Both the position numbers and the translations under genes were made by a program. The notes beneath the pieces are model-generated. The model saw nothing but the letters and a program-made list of their open reading frames with translations, was not told the DNA's origin and ran no database searches. A stretch of 6,823 bases of DNA from JAYSFC01 sp041913505 (GTDB lineage Bacteria > Pseudomonadota > Gammaproteobacteria > Burkholderiales > Burkholderiaceae_C). The DNA is taken from the NCBI GenBank assembly GCA_041913505.1, contig JAYSFC010000156.1, forward strand, positions 1-6,823. Direction: 5' to 3'. Within the stretch, counting starts at the first letter, position 1; every line of letters begins with the position of its first letter. Shown in pieces: positions 1-6,823 of this stretch.

Positions 1-1087
1 CGTTCTGGCGGTAGCCGGTGTAGAGGTCTTCGAGCGCCAGCGTGCGCTCGCCGCGCACGCTGGCCAGCACCACCTGGGCGCGCAACGCGATCAGCAGCGG
101 CATGGAGTCGCCGATGGGGGAGCCGTTGGCCACATTGCCGCCCACCGTGCCGGAGTTGCGCACGGGCAGGCCCGCAAAGCGCGCGGCGAAGGTGTGCAGC
201 TGCGGCCAGTGGCGCTCCAGCGCCGCGAATGCGTCGGCGAGCGTCACGGCGGCGCCGATGGCGATGTGCTGCGCGTCCTCGTCGATGCGGCGCAGTTCGG
301 CCGCGCGCGTCACGTCGAGCACCTGCGCGAACTGGCGGTGCTGCTTGGTGACCCACAGGCCCACGTCGGTGCAGCCCGCCACCACCTGGGCCTGCGGGTG
401 CGCGGCGCGCGCGGCCAGCAGCGCGGCCAGCGTCGGCGGCGCCATATAGGCAAAATTGCCCGAGGGTCCTTGTGCCGTGGATGATATTTGCTCTAATTGT
501 TGTAGCAAAAGAGCTTCGTCCACACGTGCGGCGGGCAGGGCGGCCATTTGCTGCGCGGCGTCGAGGATGGGGCGGTAGCCCGTGCAGCGGCAGAGGTTGC
601 CCGAGAGTTCCTCCTGCGCCAGCGCGCGCGTGATGGCGCGGCCCTGGCACACATGGTTCTGGTACATGCCAAACAGGCTCATCACGAAGCCCGGGGTGCA
701 GAAGCCGCACTGCGAGCCGTGGCACTGCACCATGGCTTCCTGGGCGGGGTGCAACGCGGTGGGGGCCTGGCCGGCCGGGGGCAGGCGCTGGATCAGCGGG
801 TCCTCGGCCAGATCCTCCACGGTCCACAGTGCCATGCCGTCGATGGAGTGCGCGAGGCGGATGCAGCTGTTGATGGCTGCATAGCGCACGCGCGGGCCGT
901 CGGGCGTGTCCACGGCCTCGCCGAGCACCACGGTGCAGGCGCCGCAGTCGCCCTCACCGCAGCCCTCCTTGGTGCCCGTCGCGCCCAGGTCCTCGCGCAG
1001 CACCTCGAGCAGCGTGCGGTCGGGGGGAACCTGGGGCAGCGTCACCGGCTGGCCTCGGCGGATGAAGGTGATGGGGCGGGAGTTCAT
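1..1087 (-). CDS. xdhA: Xanthine dehydrogenase small subunit (2Fe-2S and FAD domains), partial
   Basis: Reading leftwards from ATG at 1087, the frame is open for 362 codons and runs off the left edge, so the C-terminus (roughly the last quarter by family size) is missing. Residues 1-85 form a plant-type ferredoxin domain with cluster ligands Cys43, Cys48, Cys51 and Cys75 (GTKEGCGEGDCGAC). Residues about 90-180 form the second 2Fe-2S domain, with QCGFCTPG (Cys127, Cys130) and LCRCTGYRP (Cys166, Cys168). After a linker (about 184-212) comes the molybdopterin-dehydrogenase FAD domain, with AGCTD at 237-241 and a GTVGGNVANGSPIGD stretch near 313. In this family the subunit passes electrons from the molybdenum subunit (XdhB) through the two clusters to FAD and NAD+ during oxidation of hypoxanthine and xanthine to urate in the cytoplasm. 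xdhB and xdhC would be expected beyond the left edge. No clear Shine-Dalgarno precedes the ATG; the start is chosen because it gives the usual N-terminal length before the first cysteine. It is divergent from the LysR gene. Family assignment is very secure. Confidence 0.95.
   Translation of the reverse strand, partial: MNSRPITFIRRGQPVTLPQVPPDRTLLEVLREDLGATGTKEGCGEGDCGACTVVLGEAVDTPDGPRVRYAAINSCIRLAHSIDGMALWTVEDLAEDPLIQRLPPAGQAPTALHPAQEAMVQCHGSQCGFCTPGFVMSLFGMYQNHVCQGRAITRALAQEELSGNLCRCTGYRPILDAAQQMAALPAARVDEALLLQQLEQISSTAQGPSGNFAYMAPPTLAALLAARAAHPQAQVVAGCTDVGLWVTKQHRQFAQVLDVTRAAELRRIDEDAQHIAIGAAVTLADAFAALERHWPQLHTFAARFAGLPVRNSGTVGGNVANGSPIGDSMPLLIALRAQVVLASVRGERTLALEDLYTGYRQN
482..516. repeat. 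AT-rich patch with inverted repeats inside xdhA linker
   Basis: These 35 bases hold 11 G/C (about 31%) inside a gene that is otherwise very GC-rich. They contain a perfect 6-bp inverted repeat TTTGCT (487-492) / AGCAAA (504-509), and an overlapping 5-bp pair GCTCT (490-494) / AGAGC (510-514). On the coding strand they encode residues about 192-202 (ALLLQQLEQIS) with codons rare in the rest of the gene (TTA, ATA, CTA, TCA). The patch lies exactly in the linker between the iron-sulfur and FAD domains, where an in-frame insertion would be tolerated. It may be a small repeat element that became coding; that part is inference. Confidence 0.4.
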
Positions 1088-1191
1088 GGATGGCAACGGT
1101 GCTGGGGAGGTGGTAGGTTCGCTCGGCGCGCGCGGGCCGCGCCTGAGGCCAATTCTGGTCGAAGAGGGTAGACCACCCCGGGGCCCCATGG

Positions 1192-1209
1192 CATAAGCCT
1201 TGCCTTATG
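1192..1209. promoter_or_regulatory. Candidate LysR-type operator, perfect dyad
   Basis: CATAAG (1192-1197), a 6-base spacer, then CTTATG (1204-1209) make a perfect inverted repeat. The arms ATAAG/CTTAT and the dyad size resemble the interrupted palindromes bound by LysR-type regulators, although the classical T-N11-A spacing is off by one here. The site lies in the divergent gap, 104 bases upstream of the xdhA ATG and 112 bases upstream of the lysR ATG, where LysR proteins usually bind to control themselves and the divergent target. A TTGTCA hexamer on the minus strand (1213-1208) could be a -35 element for xdhA, but I see no well-spaced -10. Binding by the adjacent LysR protein is inference. 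Confidence 0.5.
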
Positions 1210-1229
1210 ACAAGAATGCATCCCCCGCT

Positions 1230-1325
1230 ATGAGCGCGCAAGACCTTTTCGCCAAGATGGATCTGCGGCGCGCCACGCCGGGCCTGCGCGCAGGCCGCGA
1301 GGCCGCCCCGTCCCCAACGCCATGA
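1230..1325 (+). CDS. 31-codon ORF overlapping lysR start; duplicated lysR 5' end
   Basis: ATG at 1230 opens a 31-residue frame that ends at TGA 1323-1325, overlapping the lysR ATG (1322-1324) as ATGA. Its first twelve residues, MSAQDLFAKMDL, match the LysR N-terminus MRDQALFDKIDL at seven positions, and the first 37 bases align without gaps to 1322-1358 with 30 identities. The two copies are in different frames (offset 92 bases), so this is not an N-terminal extension of the regulator. After about base 1268 the similarity stops and the rest is Ala/Pro/Arg-rich. There is no clear Shine-Dalgarno before either start. It could be a decayed duplicate of a LysR gene start, a leader whose translation is coupled to lysR, or untranslated. 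Expression is not shown. Confidence 0.35.
   Translation: MSAQDLFAKMDLRRATPGLRAGREAAPSPTP
1281..1296. repeat. 16-bp perfect palindrome upstream of lysR
   Basis: GGCCTGCG followed directly by CGCAGGCC is a perfect palindrome 25 bases before the lysR ATG, inside the 31-codon frame. In RNA it could fold as a 6-bp stem with a CGCG loop. It might serve as a protein site or an RNA structure near the translation start. High local GC makes chance palindromes more likely, so function is uncertain. Confidence 0.3.
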
Positions 1326-2254
1326 GAGACCAAGCCCTTTTCGACAAGATCGACCTGCACCTGATCCGGGTGCTGCACACGGTGCTCACCGAGCGCAGCG
1401 TGTCGCGCGCGGCCGTGCGGCTGGGCATGCACCAGCCCGCGGTGTCGGCCGCGCTGAAAAGGCTGCGCGACCTCGCGGGCGATCCGCTGCTCGTGCGTTC
1501 GGGGCCGGGCATGATTCCCACCGACGCGGCGCAGCGCATGGTGGAGCCCGCGGCCAGCATCCTGCGCGCGGCCGAGGGGCTGTTCTCCGATGCGCGCGGC
1601 TTCGACCCGCGCACCGCCACGCGCACCTTCCGCGTGGCTGCGAGCGACTACCTCGACCCGCTGTTCCTGCCCCGGCTCGTGGCGCACATCAAGTCGCAGG
1701 CGCCGCTGTGCCCCATCGAGGTGCTGCCGCTGTCGGCCGACGCGCACTACCACGCGCACTTGGCGCAGGGCGAGGTGGACGTGGTGATCGGCAACTGGCC
1801 CCTGCCGCCCGAGGACCTGCACATGGGGCGCCTTTTCGGCGATGAGGTGGTCTGTCTCGTGCGCCGCGACCATCCGGCCGTGCGCCGCGGCTGGACCGCC
1901 GAGGAGTGGCTCGCGGCCGAGCACATCGCGCCCACGCCCACCCACCCCGGCGCGCGCGGCGTGATCGATGCGCAGCTCGACAGCATGGGGCTGCAGCGCC
2001 GCGTGACCGCGCGCTGCGCGCATTTCAGCCTGATTCCGGACATCGTGGCATCGAGCTTGCTTGTGCTCACCACGGGCCGCCAGTTCTGCGAACGCTTCAC
2101 CGAACGCCTGCCGCTGGCCATCCTGCCGTGCCCCGTGGCGTTTCCGCGTCTGCTGTACTACCAGTTGTGGCACGCCCGCACGCACCATTCCGCCGCTGCC
2201 GTGTGGCTGCGCGAGAGCGTGCGGATGGTGGCTTCTTCACTACGAAAAGAATAG
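1322..2254 (+). CDS. LysR-family transcriptional regulator
   Basis: The 310-residue protein has the usual length for the family. Residues about 11-70 are the winged helix-turn-helix DNA-binding domain (helix-turn-helix about 26-49: SVSRAAVRLGMHQPAVSAAL, followed by the wing with GDPLLVRSG). Residues about 100-300 form the two-lobed effector-binding domain beginning TFRVAASDYLDPLFLP, with the lobe motif GEVDVVIGNW. It is transcribed away from xdhA and toward the importer genes, which start 76 bases after its stop. Such placement suggests control of xdhA, of the transporter, or both, probably in response to a purine metabolite; the effector is not readable from sequence. The ATG at 1322 lacks a Shine-Dalgarno and overlaps the stop of the upstream small frame, which suggests coupled or leaderless-like translation. 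The chosen start gives a normal N-terminus. The stop codon lies inside a short repeat-like hairpin sequence. Confidence 0.95.
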   Translation: MRDQALFDKIDLHLIRVLHTVLTERSVSRAAVRLGMHQPAVSAALKRLRDLAGDPLLVRSGPGMIPTDAAQRMVEPAASILRAAEGLFSDARGFDPRTATRTFRVAASDYLDPLFLPRLVAHIKSQAPLCPIEVLPLSADAHYHAHLAQGEVDVVIGNWPLPPEDLHMGRLFGDEVVCLVRRDHPAVRRGWTAEEWLAAEHIAPTPTHPGARGVIDAQLDSMGLQRRVTARCAHFSLIPDIVASSLLVLTTGRQFCERFTERLPLAILPCPVAFPRLLYYQLWHARTHHSAAAVWLRESVRMVASSLRKE

Positions 2255-2281
2255 CTACTGGCGCTCGTGGAATAAGCGCTA
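2251..2281 (+). repeat. Short hairpin repeat covering the lysR stop codon
   Basis: The sequence holds arms TGGCGCT (2259-2265) and AGCGCTA (2275-2281), seven pairs including one G-U, around a 9-base loop. It begins with AATAGCTACTGGCGCT, which resembles, from memory, a short repeat scattered through Comamonadaceae genomes, usually between genes. Here it starts at the lysR TAG (2252-2254). No T-run follows, so it is not a typical intrinsic terminator. It may still protect or partly end the lysR transcript. The family link is recollection, not a search result. Confidence 0.5.
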
Positions 2282-2300
2282 CCCCCGATTTCGGAGCAGA

Positions 2301-2324
2301 ACGATTAACAAATTGAGAGACAAT
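2301..2324 (+). promoter_or_regulatory. AT-rich leader upstream of importer ATPase, possible promoter
   Basis: Only 7 of 24 bases are G/C, in sharp contrast to the surrounding sequence. A TTAACA hexamer (2305-2310) resembles a -35 box, and GACAAT (2319-2324) resembles a -10 box, but the two are not correctly spaced to each other. An imperfect pair GATT (2303-2306) / AATC (2322-2325) flanks the stretch. The position, 7 to 30 bases before the ATPase start, and the composition suggest a control region for the importer operon, but no convincing promoter can be assigned. Confidence 0.25.
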
Positions 2325-2330
2325 CCCCGC

Positions 2331-3909
<1,579 letters not shown>

Positions 3910-3923
<14 letters not shown>

Positions 3924-4989
3924 AGCGCGTCCGCAGGCCTCGCGCCTGTGGACCTACGGCTCGCCGCTGCTTGCGCTGGCCATCACGGTGCTGCTGGGCG
4001 TGGCCCTGTTCGTGGCGCTTGGCAAGGACCCGGTGCGCGGGCTGCAGGTGTTCTTCTGGGAGCCTATCAAGTCGCAGTACGCGCTGGGCGAACTGACGGT
4101 GAAGGCCACGCCGCTGCTGCTCATCGCGCTGGGGCTGGCCGTATGCTTCCGCTCCAACGTCTGGAACATCGGCGCCGAGGGGCAGTTCGTGATCGGCGCC
4201 GTGGCCGCGGGCGGCGTGGCGCTGCTGGCCGACAAGGCCACGGGGCCCTGGATCGTGCCGGCCATCCTGGTGGCGGGCGTGCTCGGCGGCATGGCCTGGG
4301 CTGGCCTCACGGCGCTGCTGCGCGACAAGTTCAACGCGAACGAGATCCTCGTGAGCCTGATGCTCGTCTACGTGGCCACGCTGGTGCTGGGCTACCTGGT
4401 CTACGGGCCCTGGAAGGACCCGATGGGCTACAACTTCCCGCAGACCAAGATGTTCGAGCGCGTCACGCAGATCCCGCGGCTGTTCCAGGGCTCGCGCGTG
4501 TCCATTGGGCTCGTGCTCGCGCTGGCGGGTTCGGCGCTGCTGTGGGTGTTTTTGTTCCGCACGCGCGCGGGCTTCGCGCAGCAGGTGGGGGGGCTGGCCC
4601 CGGCGGCGGCGCGCTATGCGGGCTTCTCGTCGCGCCGCGCGCTGTGGACGGCGCTGCTCATCTCGGGCGGTGCGGCAGGCCTGGCGGGTGCGCTGGAGGT
4701 GGCGGGCCCCATCGGCCAGCTCACGCCCTACGTGCCGGCGGGCTACGGCTTCGCGGCCATCATCGTGGCCTTCGTCGGAAGGCTGCACCCGGTGGGCATG
4801 GTGTTCTCGGCCGTGCTCATGAGCATGTTCTACATCGGCGGCGAACTGGCGCAGTCGCGCCTGGGCCTGCCCAAATCGCTCACGGGCGTGTTCCAGGGCC
4901 TGCTGCTGTTCACGCTGCTGGCCTGCGACACGCTGATCGCCTACCGCGTGCGGTGGACGGGTGCAGCCAGCCAAGGAGGTGCCGCATGA
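3910..4989 (+). CDS. ABC importer permease 1 (BMP/nucleoside type)
   Basis: A 359-residue inner-membrane protein of the branched-chain/ribose-type permease fold. Hydrophobic segments are visible at about 18-37, 66-80, 92-107, 113-137, 145-165, 197-216, 246-265, 279-290, 294-311 and 327-345. Family motifs are NVWNIGAEGQ (83-92), the NANEILVSLML region (142-152), the coupling-loop sequence LAPAAARYAGF (229-239), and PAGYGFAAIIVAFVGRLHPVG (276-296). The start at 3910 is chosen because GGGAGG at 3898-3903 lies six bases upstream and the N-terminus then begins with a short cytoplasmic tail. The start overlaps the end of the ATPase gene by 14 bases, indicating coupled translation. It would pair with the second permease to form the membrane channel. 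The substrate is not visible; purine nucleoside or base is inferred from neighbours. Confidence 0.95.
4973..4980 (+). promoter_or_regulatory. Perfect Shine-Dalgarno AAGGAGGT before ATG 4986
   Basis: AAGGAGGT is fully complementary to the 3' end of 16S rRNA and lies five bases before ATG 4986, within the last codons of permease 1. It is the strongest ribosome site in the window, yet the ATG it serves opens only a 28-codon frame rather than the second permease. This suggests it once served the permease 2 start directly and was separated from it by the inserted repeat (inference). Confidence 0.7.
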
Positions 4990-5072
4990 GCCCCCACGTT
5001 CATCACTTCGTGTATTCACTGCCCCCCACGGGGGCTCAAGCCTCCCTTGGGGCGGCCCGGCGGGAGGCTTGA
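4986..5072 (+). CDS. 28-codon linking ORF between the two permease genes
   Basis: ATG 4986 overlaps the permease 1 stop (ATGA), has a perfect Shine-Dalgarno five bases upstream, and the frame ends at TGA 5070-5072, one base before the permease 2 ATG. The product begins MSPHVHHFVYSLPPTGAQAS and has no recognisable domain. The sequence looks like a translated intergenic repeat. Ribosomes very likely do initiate here given the signal, but the peptide itself may matter less than the act of translating, which would open the hairpin at 5035-5073 and deliver ribosomes to permease 2. I do not assign a peptide function. Confidence 0.4.
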   Translation: MSPHVHHFVYSLPPTGAQASLGAARREA

Positions 5073-5073
5073 G
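4986..5073 (+). repeat. Repeat-like insert with 12-bp hairpin ending at permease 2 start
   Basis: This 88-base stretch separates two permease genes that are usually adjacent or overlapping. It has a 6-bp stem GCCCCC (5021-5026) / GGGGGC (5030-5035) with a 3-base loop. It also has a perfect 12-bp stem CTCAAGCCTCCC (5035-5046) / GGGAGGCTTGAG (5062-5073) with a 15-base loop rich in GGGGCGGCCCGG. An 8-base direct repeat CCCCCACG occurs at 4991-4998 and 5023-5030. The core resembles, from memory, a short intergenic repeat abundant in Comamonadaceae. The 3' arm contains the GGGAGG ribosome site (5062-5067) of permease 2, so folding would hide it. Confidence 0.65.
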
Positions 5074-5994
5074 ATGGAGTCCTACGCATTGCTGCTCGGC
5101 TCCACGCTGAGCGCGGGCACCGTGCTCGCCATCGCGGCGCTGGGCCTGCTGATCAACGAGAAGTCGGGCATCGTCAACCTGGGGGCCGAGGGCATGATGC
5201 TCTGCGCGGCCATCGCGGGCTTTGCCACCGTGGTGCATACGGGCAGCACCTGGCTGGGCTTCGCGGCGGGCATGGCGGCCGGGGCGTTGCTCGCCGCCAT
5301 CTTCGGGGGGCTGGTCATCTGGCTCAACACCAACCAGTACGCCACGGGGCTGGCGCTGTCGCTGTTCGGCGTGGGCTTCTCGGCTTTCGTGGGCATCGGC
5401 TACGTGCAGGCCAAGCTGCCCGAGTCGCCCAAGTATTCGTTGCCCTGGCTGGGCGACATTCCGCTCGTGGGGCCCGCGCTGTTCCAGCAGCACCCGCTGG
5501 TGTACCTGACCATGGCGCTGGCGGCCGGGCTGGTCTGGTTCCTGTACCGCTCGCGCGCGGGCCTGGTGCTGCGCTCGGTGGGCGAGTCGCCGGAGTCGGC
5601 GCATGCGCTGGGCTACCCCGTGCGCCGCATCCGCCTCGCCGCCGTGGTGGCGGGCGGTGCGCTGTGCGGCCTGGCGGGCGCCTACATCTCCACCGTGTAC
5701 ACGCCGCTGTGGGTCGAGGGCATGGTGGCCGGGCGTGGCTGGATCGCGCTGGCGCTCACCACCTTCGCCACCTGGCGGCCCGCGCGGGTGCTGCTGGGGG
5801 CCTACCTGTTCGGCGGCGTCACCATGCTGCAATTCCACCTGCAGGCCACGGGCGTGCAGGTGGCCAGCCAGCTGCTGTCCATGCTGCCGTACCTGGCCAC
5901 CATCGTGGTGCTGGCGCTGATCTCGCGCAATCCGACCTGGATCCGCGTCAACATGCCCGCCTCGCTGGGTAAACCGTTTTATCCCGGCTCATAA
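5074..5994 (+). CDS. ABC importer permease 2 (BMP/nucleoside type)
   Basis: A 306-residue inner-membrane permease, partner of the preceding one and shorter, as is normal for the second permease of these systems. Hydrophobic segments are visible at about 6-27, 38-54, 60-84, 89-110, 141-158, 186-207, 222-231, 237-256 and 265-283. Family motifs are SGIVNLGAEGMM (31-42), the coupling-loop sequence VGESPESAHALGYPV (169-183), and EGMVAGRGWIALAL (215-228). The start is set at ATG 5074, six bases after GGGAGG (5062-5067). A TTG at 5047 in the same frame is less likely because it lies in the hairpin loop and would add repeat-derived residues. Its ribosome site is buried in the 12-bp stem, so expression probably depends on translation of the linking frame. 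The stop TAA at 5992-5994 is followed after 45 bases by the binding-protein gene. Confidence 0.95.
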   Translation: MESYALLLGSTLSAGTVLAIAALGLLINEKSGIVNLGAEGMMLCAAIAGFATVVHTGSTWLGFAAGMAAGALLAAIFGGLVIWLNTNQYATGLALSLFGVGFSAFVGIGYVQAKLPESPKYSLPWLGDIPLVGPALFQQHPLVYLTMALAAGLVWFLYRSRAGLVLRSVGESPESAHALGYPVRRIRLAAVVAGGALCGLAGAYISTVYTPLWVEGMVAGRGWIALALTTFATWRPARVLLGAYLFGGVTMLQFHLQATGVQVASQLLSMLPYLATIVVLALISRNPTWIRVNMPASLGKPFYPGS

Positions 5995-5995
5995 T
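5990..5995 (+). promoter_or_regulatory. Weak candidate -10 box for the binding-protein gene
   Basis: CATAAT matches five of six bases of the TATAAT consensus and lies 44 bases before the binding-protein ATG, overlapping the permease 2 stop. No recognisable -35 box stands 16-18 bases upstream and there is no extended -10 TG. Binding proteins are often made in excess over the membrane parts, so an internal promoter is plausible, but the sequence support is thin. Confidence 0.2.
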
Positions 5996-6039
5996 GGCCG
6001 TTTTCGCTTGTCTCAACTCTCCCCCAAGAAGGAACCGAC

Positions 6040-6823
6040 ATGACTGATCTGCAGAAACGCTCCCTGCTCAAGGTGGCTGCGCTGTCCGCCGTGGCCGCCG
6101 CCGCGCTGGCTGGCTGCGGCAAGAAGGAAGAGCCCGCGCCGGCTCCCGCACCGGCCCCTGCCGCCGAAGCGCCTGCACCCAAGCCCGAGCCTCTGAAGAT
6201 CGCGTTCGCCTACGTTGGCCCCGTCGGCGACGGCGGCTGGTCCTTCGCCCACGACCAGGCCCGCAAGGCGCTGGAGAAGGAGTTCGGCGACAAGATCGTC
6301 ACCAGCTACGTGGAGAGCGTGCCCGAAGGCTCCGACGCCGAGCGCGTGCTGCGCGACATGGCCAGCCAGGGCAACAAGCTCATTTTCGGCACGACCTTCG
6401 GCTACATGGAGCCGATCCAGAAGATCGCCCCCGACTTCCCCGACGTGAAGTTCGAGCACGCCACGGGCTACAAGACCGCCCCCAACGTGCGCACCTACGA
6501 CAGCCGCACCTATGAGGGCGCCTACATGGCCGGCGTGATCGCGGGCGCCATGACCAAGTCCAATACGCTGGGCGTGGTGGGCTCGGTGCCGATCCCCGAG
6601 GTGATCCGCAACATCAACAGCTTCACGCTGGGTGCGCAGTCGGTGAACCCCAAGATCAAGACCAAGGTGGTCTGGGTGAACGAGTGGTTCAGCCCGCCCA
6701 AGGAGACCGAGGCCGCCACCAGCCTGATCAACGGCGGCGCCGACGTGCTGTTCCAGAACACCGACTCCCCCGCCGTGCTCAAGACCGCCCAGGAAAAGGG
6801 CAAGCGCGCCTTCGGCTGGGATT
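6040..6823 (+). CDS. BMP-family substrate-binding lipoprotein of the ABC importer, partial
   Basis: The frame opens at ATG 6040, six bases after AAGAAGGA (6026-6033), and runs 261 codons to the right edge, so the C-terminus is missing. Residues 1-25 are a lipoprotein signal peptide (KR at 6-7, a hydrophobic run 9-24) with lipobox LAGC and the lipidated Cys26. A Pro/Ala-rich tether follows at 32-51. The binding domain begins at KIAFAYVGPVGDGGW (53-67) and carries BMP/PnrA-family features: FAHDQARKALE (69-79), GTTFGYM (117-123), the RTYEGAYMAGVIAG segment (156-169), GSVPIPEVIRNINSF (181-195) and GADVLFQNTDSPA (233-245). In this family the protein captures a nucleoside or similar small molecule in the periplasm and passes it to the permeases. 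KRSLLK looks a little like a twin-arginine motif but lacks the second Arg, so Sec export is more likely. The purine link rests on the neighbouring xanthine dehydrogenase gene. Confidence 0.95.
   Translation, partial: MTDLQKRSLLKVAALSAVAAAALAGCGKKEEPAPAPAPAPAAEAPAPKPEPLKIAFAYVGPVGDGGWSFAHDQARKALEKEFGDKIVTSYVESVPEGSDAERVLRDMASQGNKLIFGTTFGYMEPIQKIAPDFPDVKFEHATGYKTAPNVRTYDSRTYEGAYMAGVIAGAMTKSNTLGVVGSVPIPEVIRNINSFTLGAQSVNPKIKTKVVWVNEWFSPPKETEAATSLINGGADVLFQNTDSPAVLKTAQEKGKRAFGWD

Noticed and set aside
1125..1143. GGCGCG/CGCGCC inverted repeat in the xdhA leader as a regulatory hairpin
   Set aside because: Arms made only of G and C are expected by chance in such DNA, and nothing else nearby supports a function.
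42..1196. Several plus-strand open frames over the xdhA region
   Set aside because: They are antisense to a clear XdhA sequence with all eight cluster cysteines and show no motifs of their own.
1205..2188. 327-codon minus-strand frame opposite lysR
   Set aside because: Shadow of the LysR gene, no domain motifs, and it would cover the regulator and part of the control region.
2061..2330. Upstream extension of the ATPase reading frame into lysR
   Set aside because: The added 90 residues are Cys/Trp/Arg-rich out-of-frame lysR sequence; the normal family N-terminus begins at 2331.
5985..6004. CGGC/GCCG stem followed by TTTT after permease 2, as a terminator
   Set aside because: The stem is only four pairs with an 8-base loop and four T's, too weak to separate the permease from its binding-protein gene.
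6045..6066. Twin-arginine export signal in the binding protein
   Set aside because: The motif reads KRSLLK with only one Arg, and the rest is a standard lipoprotein signal with LAGC; Sec export is the simpler reading.

Overview
The window looks like a chromosomal piece of a G+C-rich betaproteobacterium, most likely a member of the Comamonadaceae (Acidovorax/Comamonas-like). The reasons are the strong GC bias at third codon positions, the protein styles, and short repeats of a kind I remember as common in that family. The species is inference; no database was searched.

Layout: (1) Positions 1-1087, minus strand: the N-terminal three quarters of xdhA, the iron-sulfur/FAD subunit of xanthine dehydrogenase, cut by the left edge. 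(2) Positions 1088-1321: a divergent control region with a perfect CATAAG-N6-CTTATG dyad and a 31-codon reading frame. That frame starts like the following regulator gene and ends in an ATGA overlap with it. (3) Positions 1322-2254, plus strand: a LysR-type regulator. (4) Positions 2331-6823, plus strand: a four-gene ABC importer of the BMP/nucleoside type, made of a double-domain ATPase, two permeases and a lipoprotein binding protein (cut by the right edge).

The importer genes are tightly packed. The ATPase and first permease overlap by 14 bases. The two permeases are separated by an 88-base repeat-like insert that encodes a 28-codon frame and ends in a 12-bp perfect hairpin holding the second permease's ribosome binding site. 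The binding protein follows 45 bases after the second permease.

Taken together this is probably a purine uptake and catabolism locus. The importer would bring in a purine base or nucleoside, xanthine dehydrogenase would oxidise hypoxanthine/xanthine to urate, and the LysR protein would control one or both arms from the shared divergent region. The substrate is inferred from neighbourhood and family, not shown by the sequence. I see no entirely new system. The most interesting parts are the non-coding or tiny-ORF structures: the hairpin insert between the permeases, the duplicated 5' end before lysR, the LysR-type dyad, and an AT-rich patch accommodated in frame inside xdhA.
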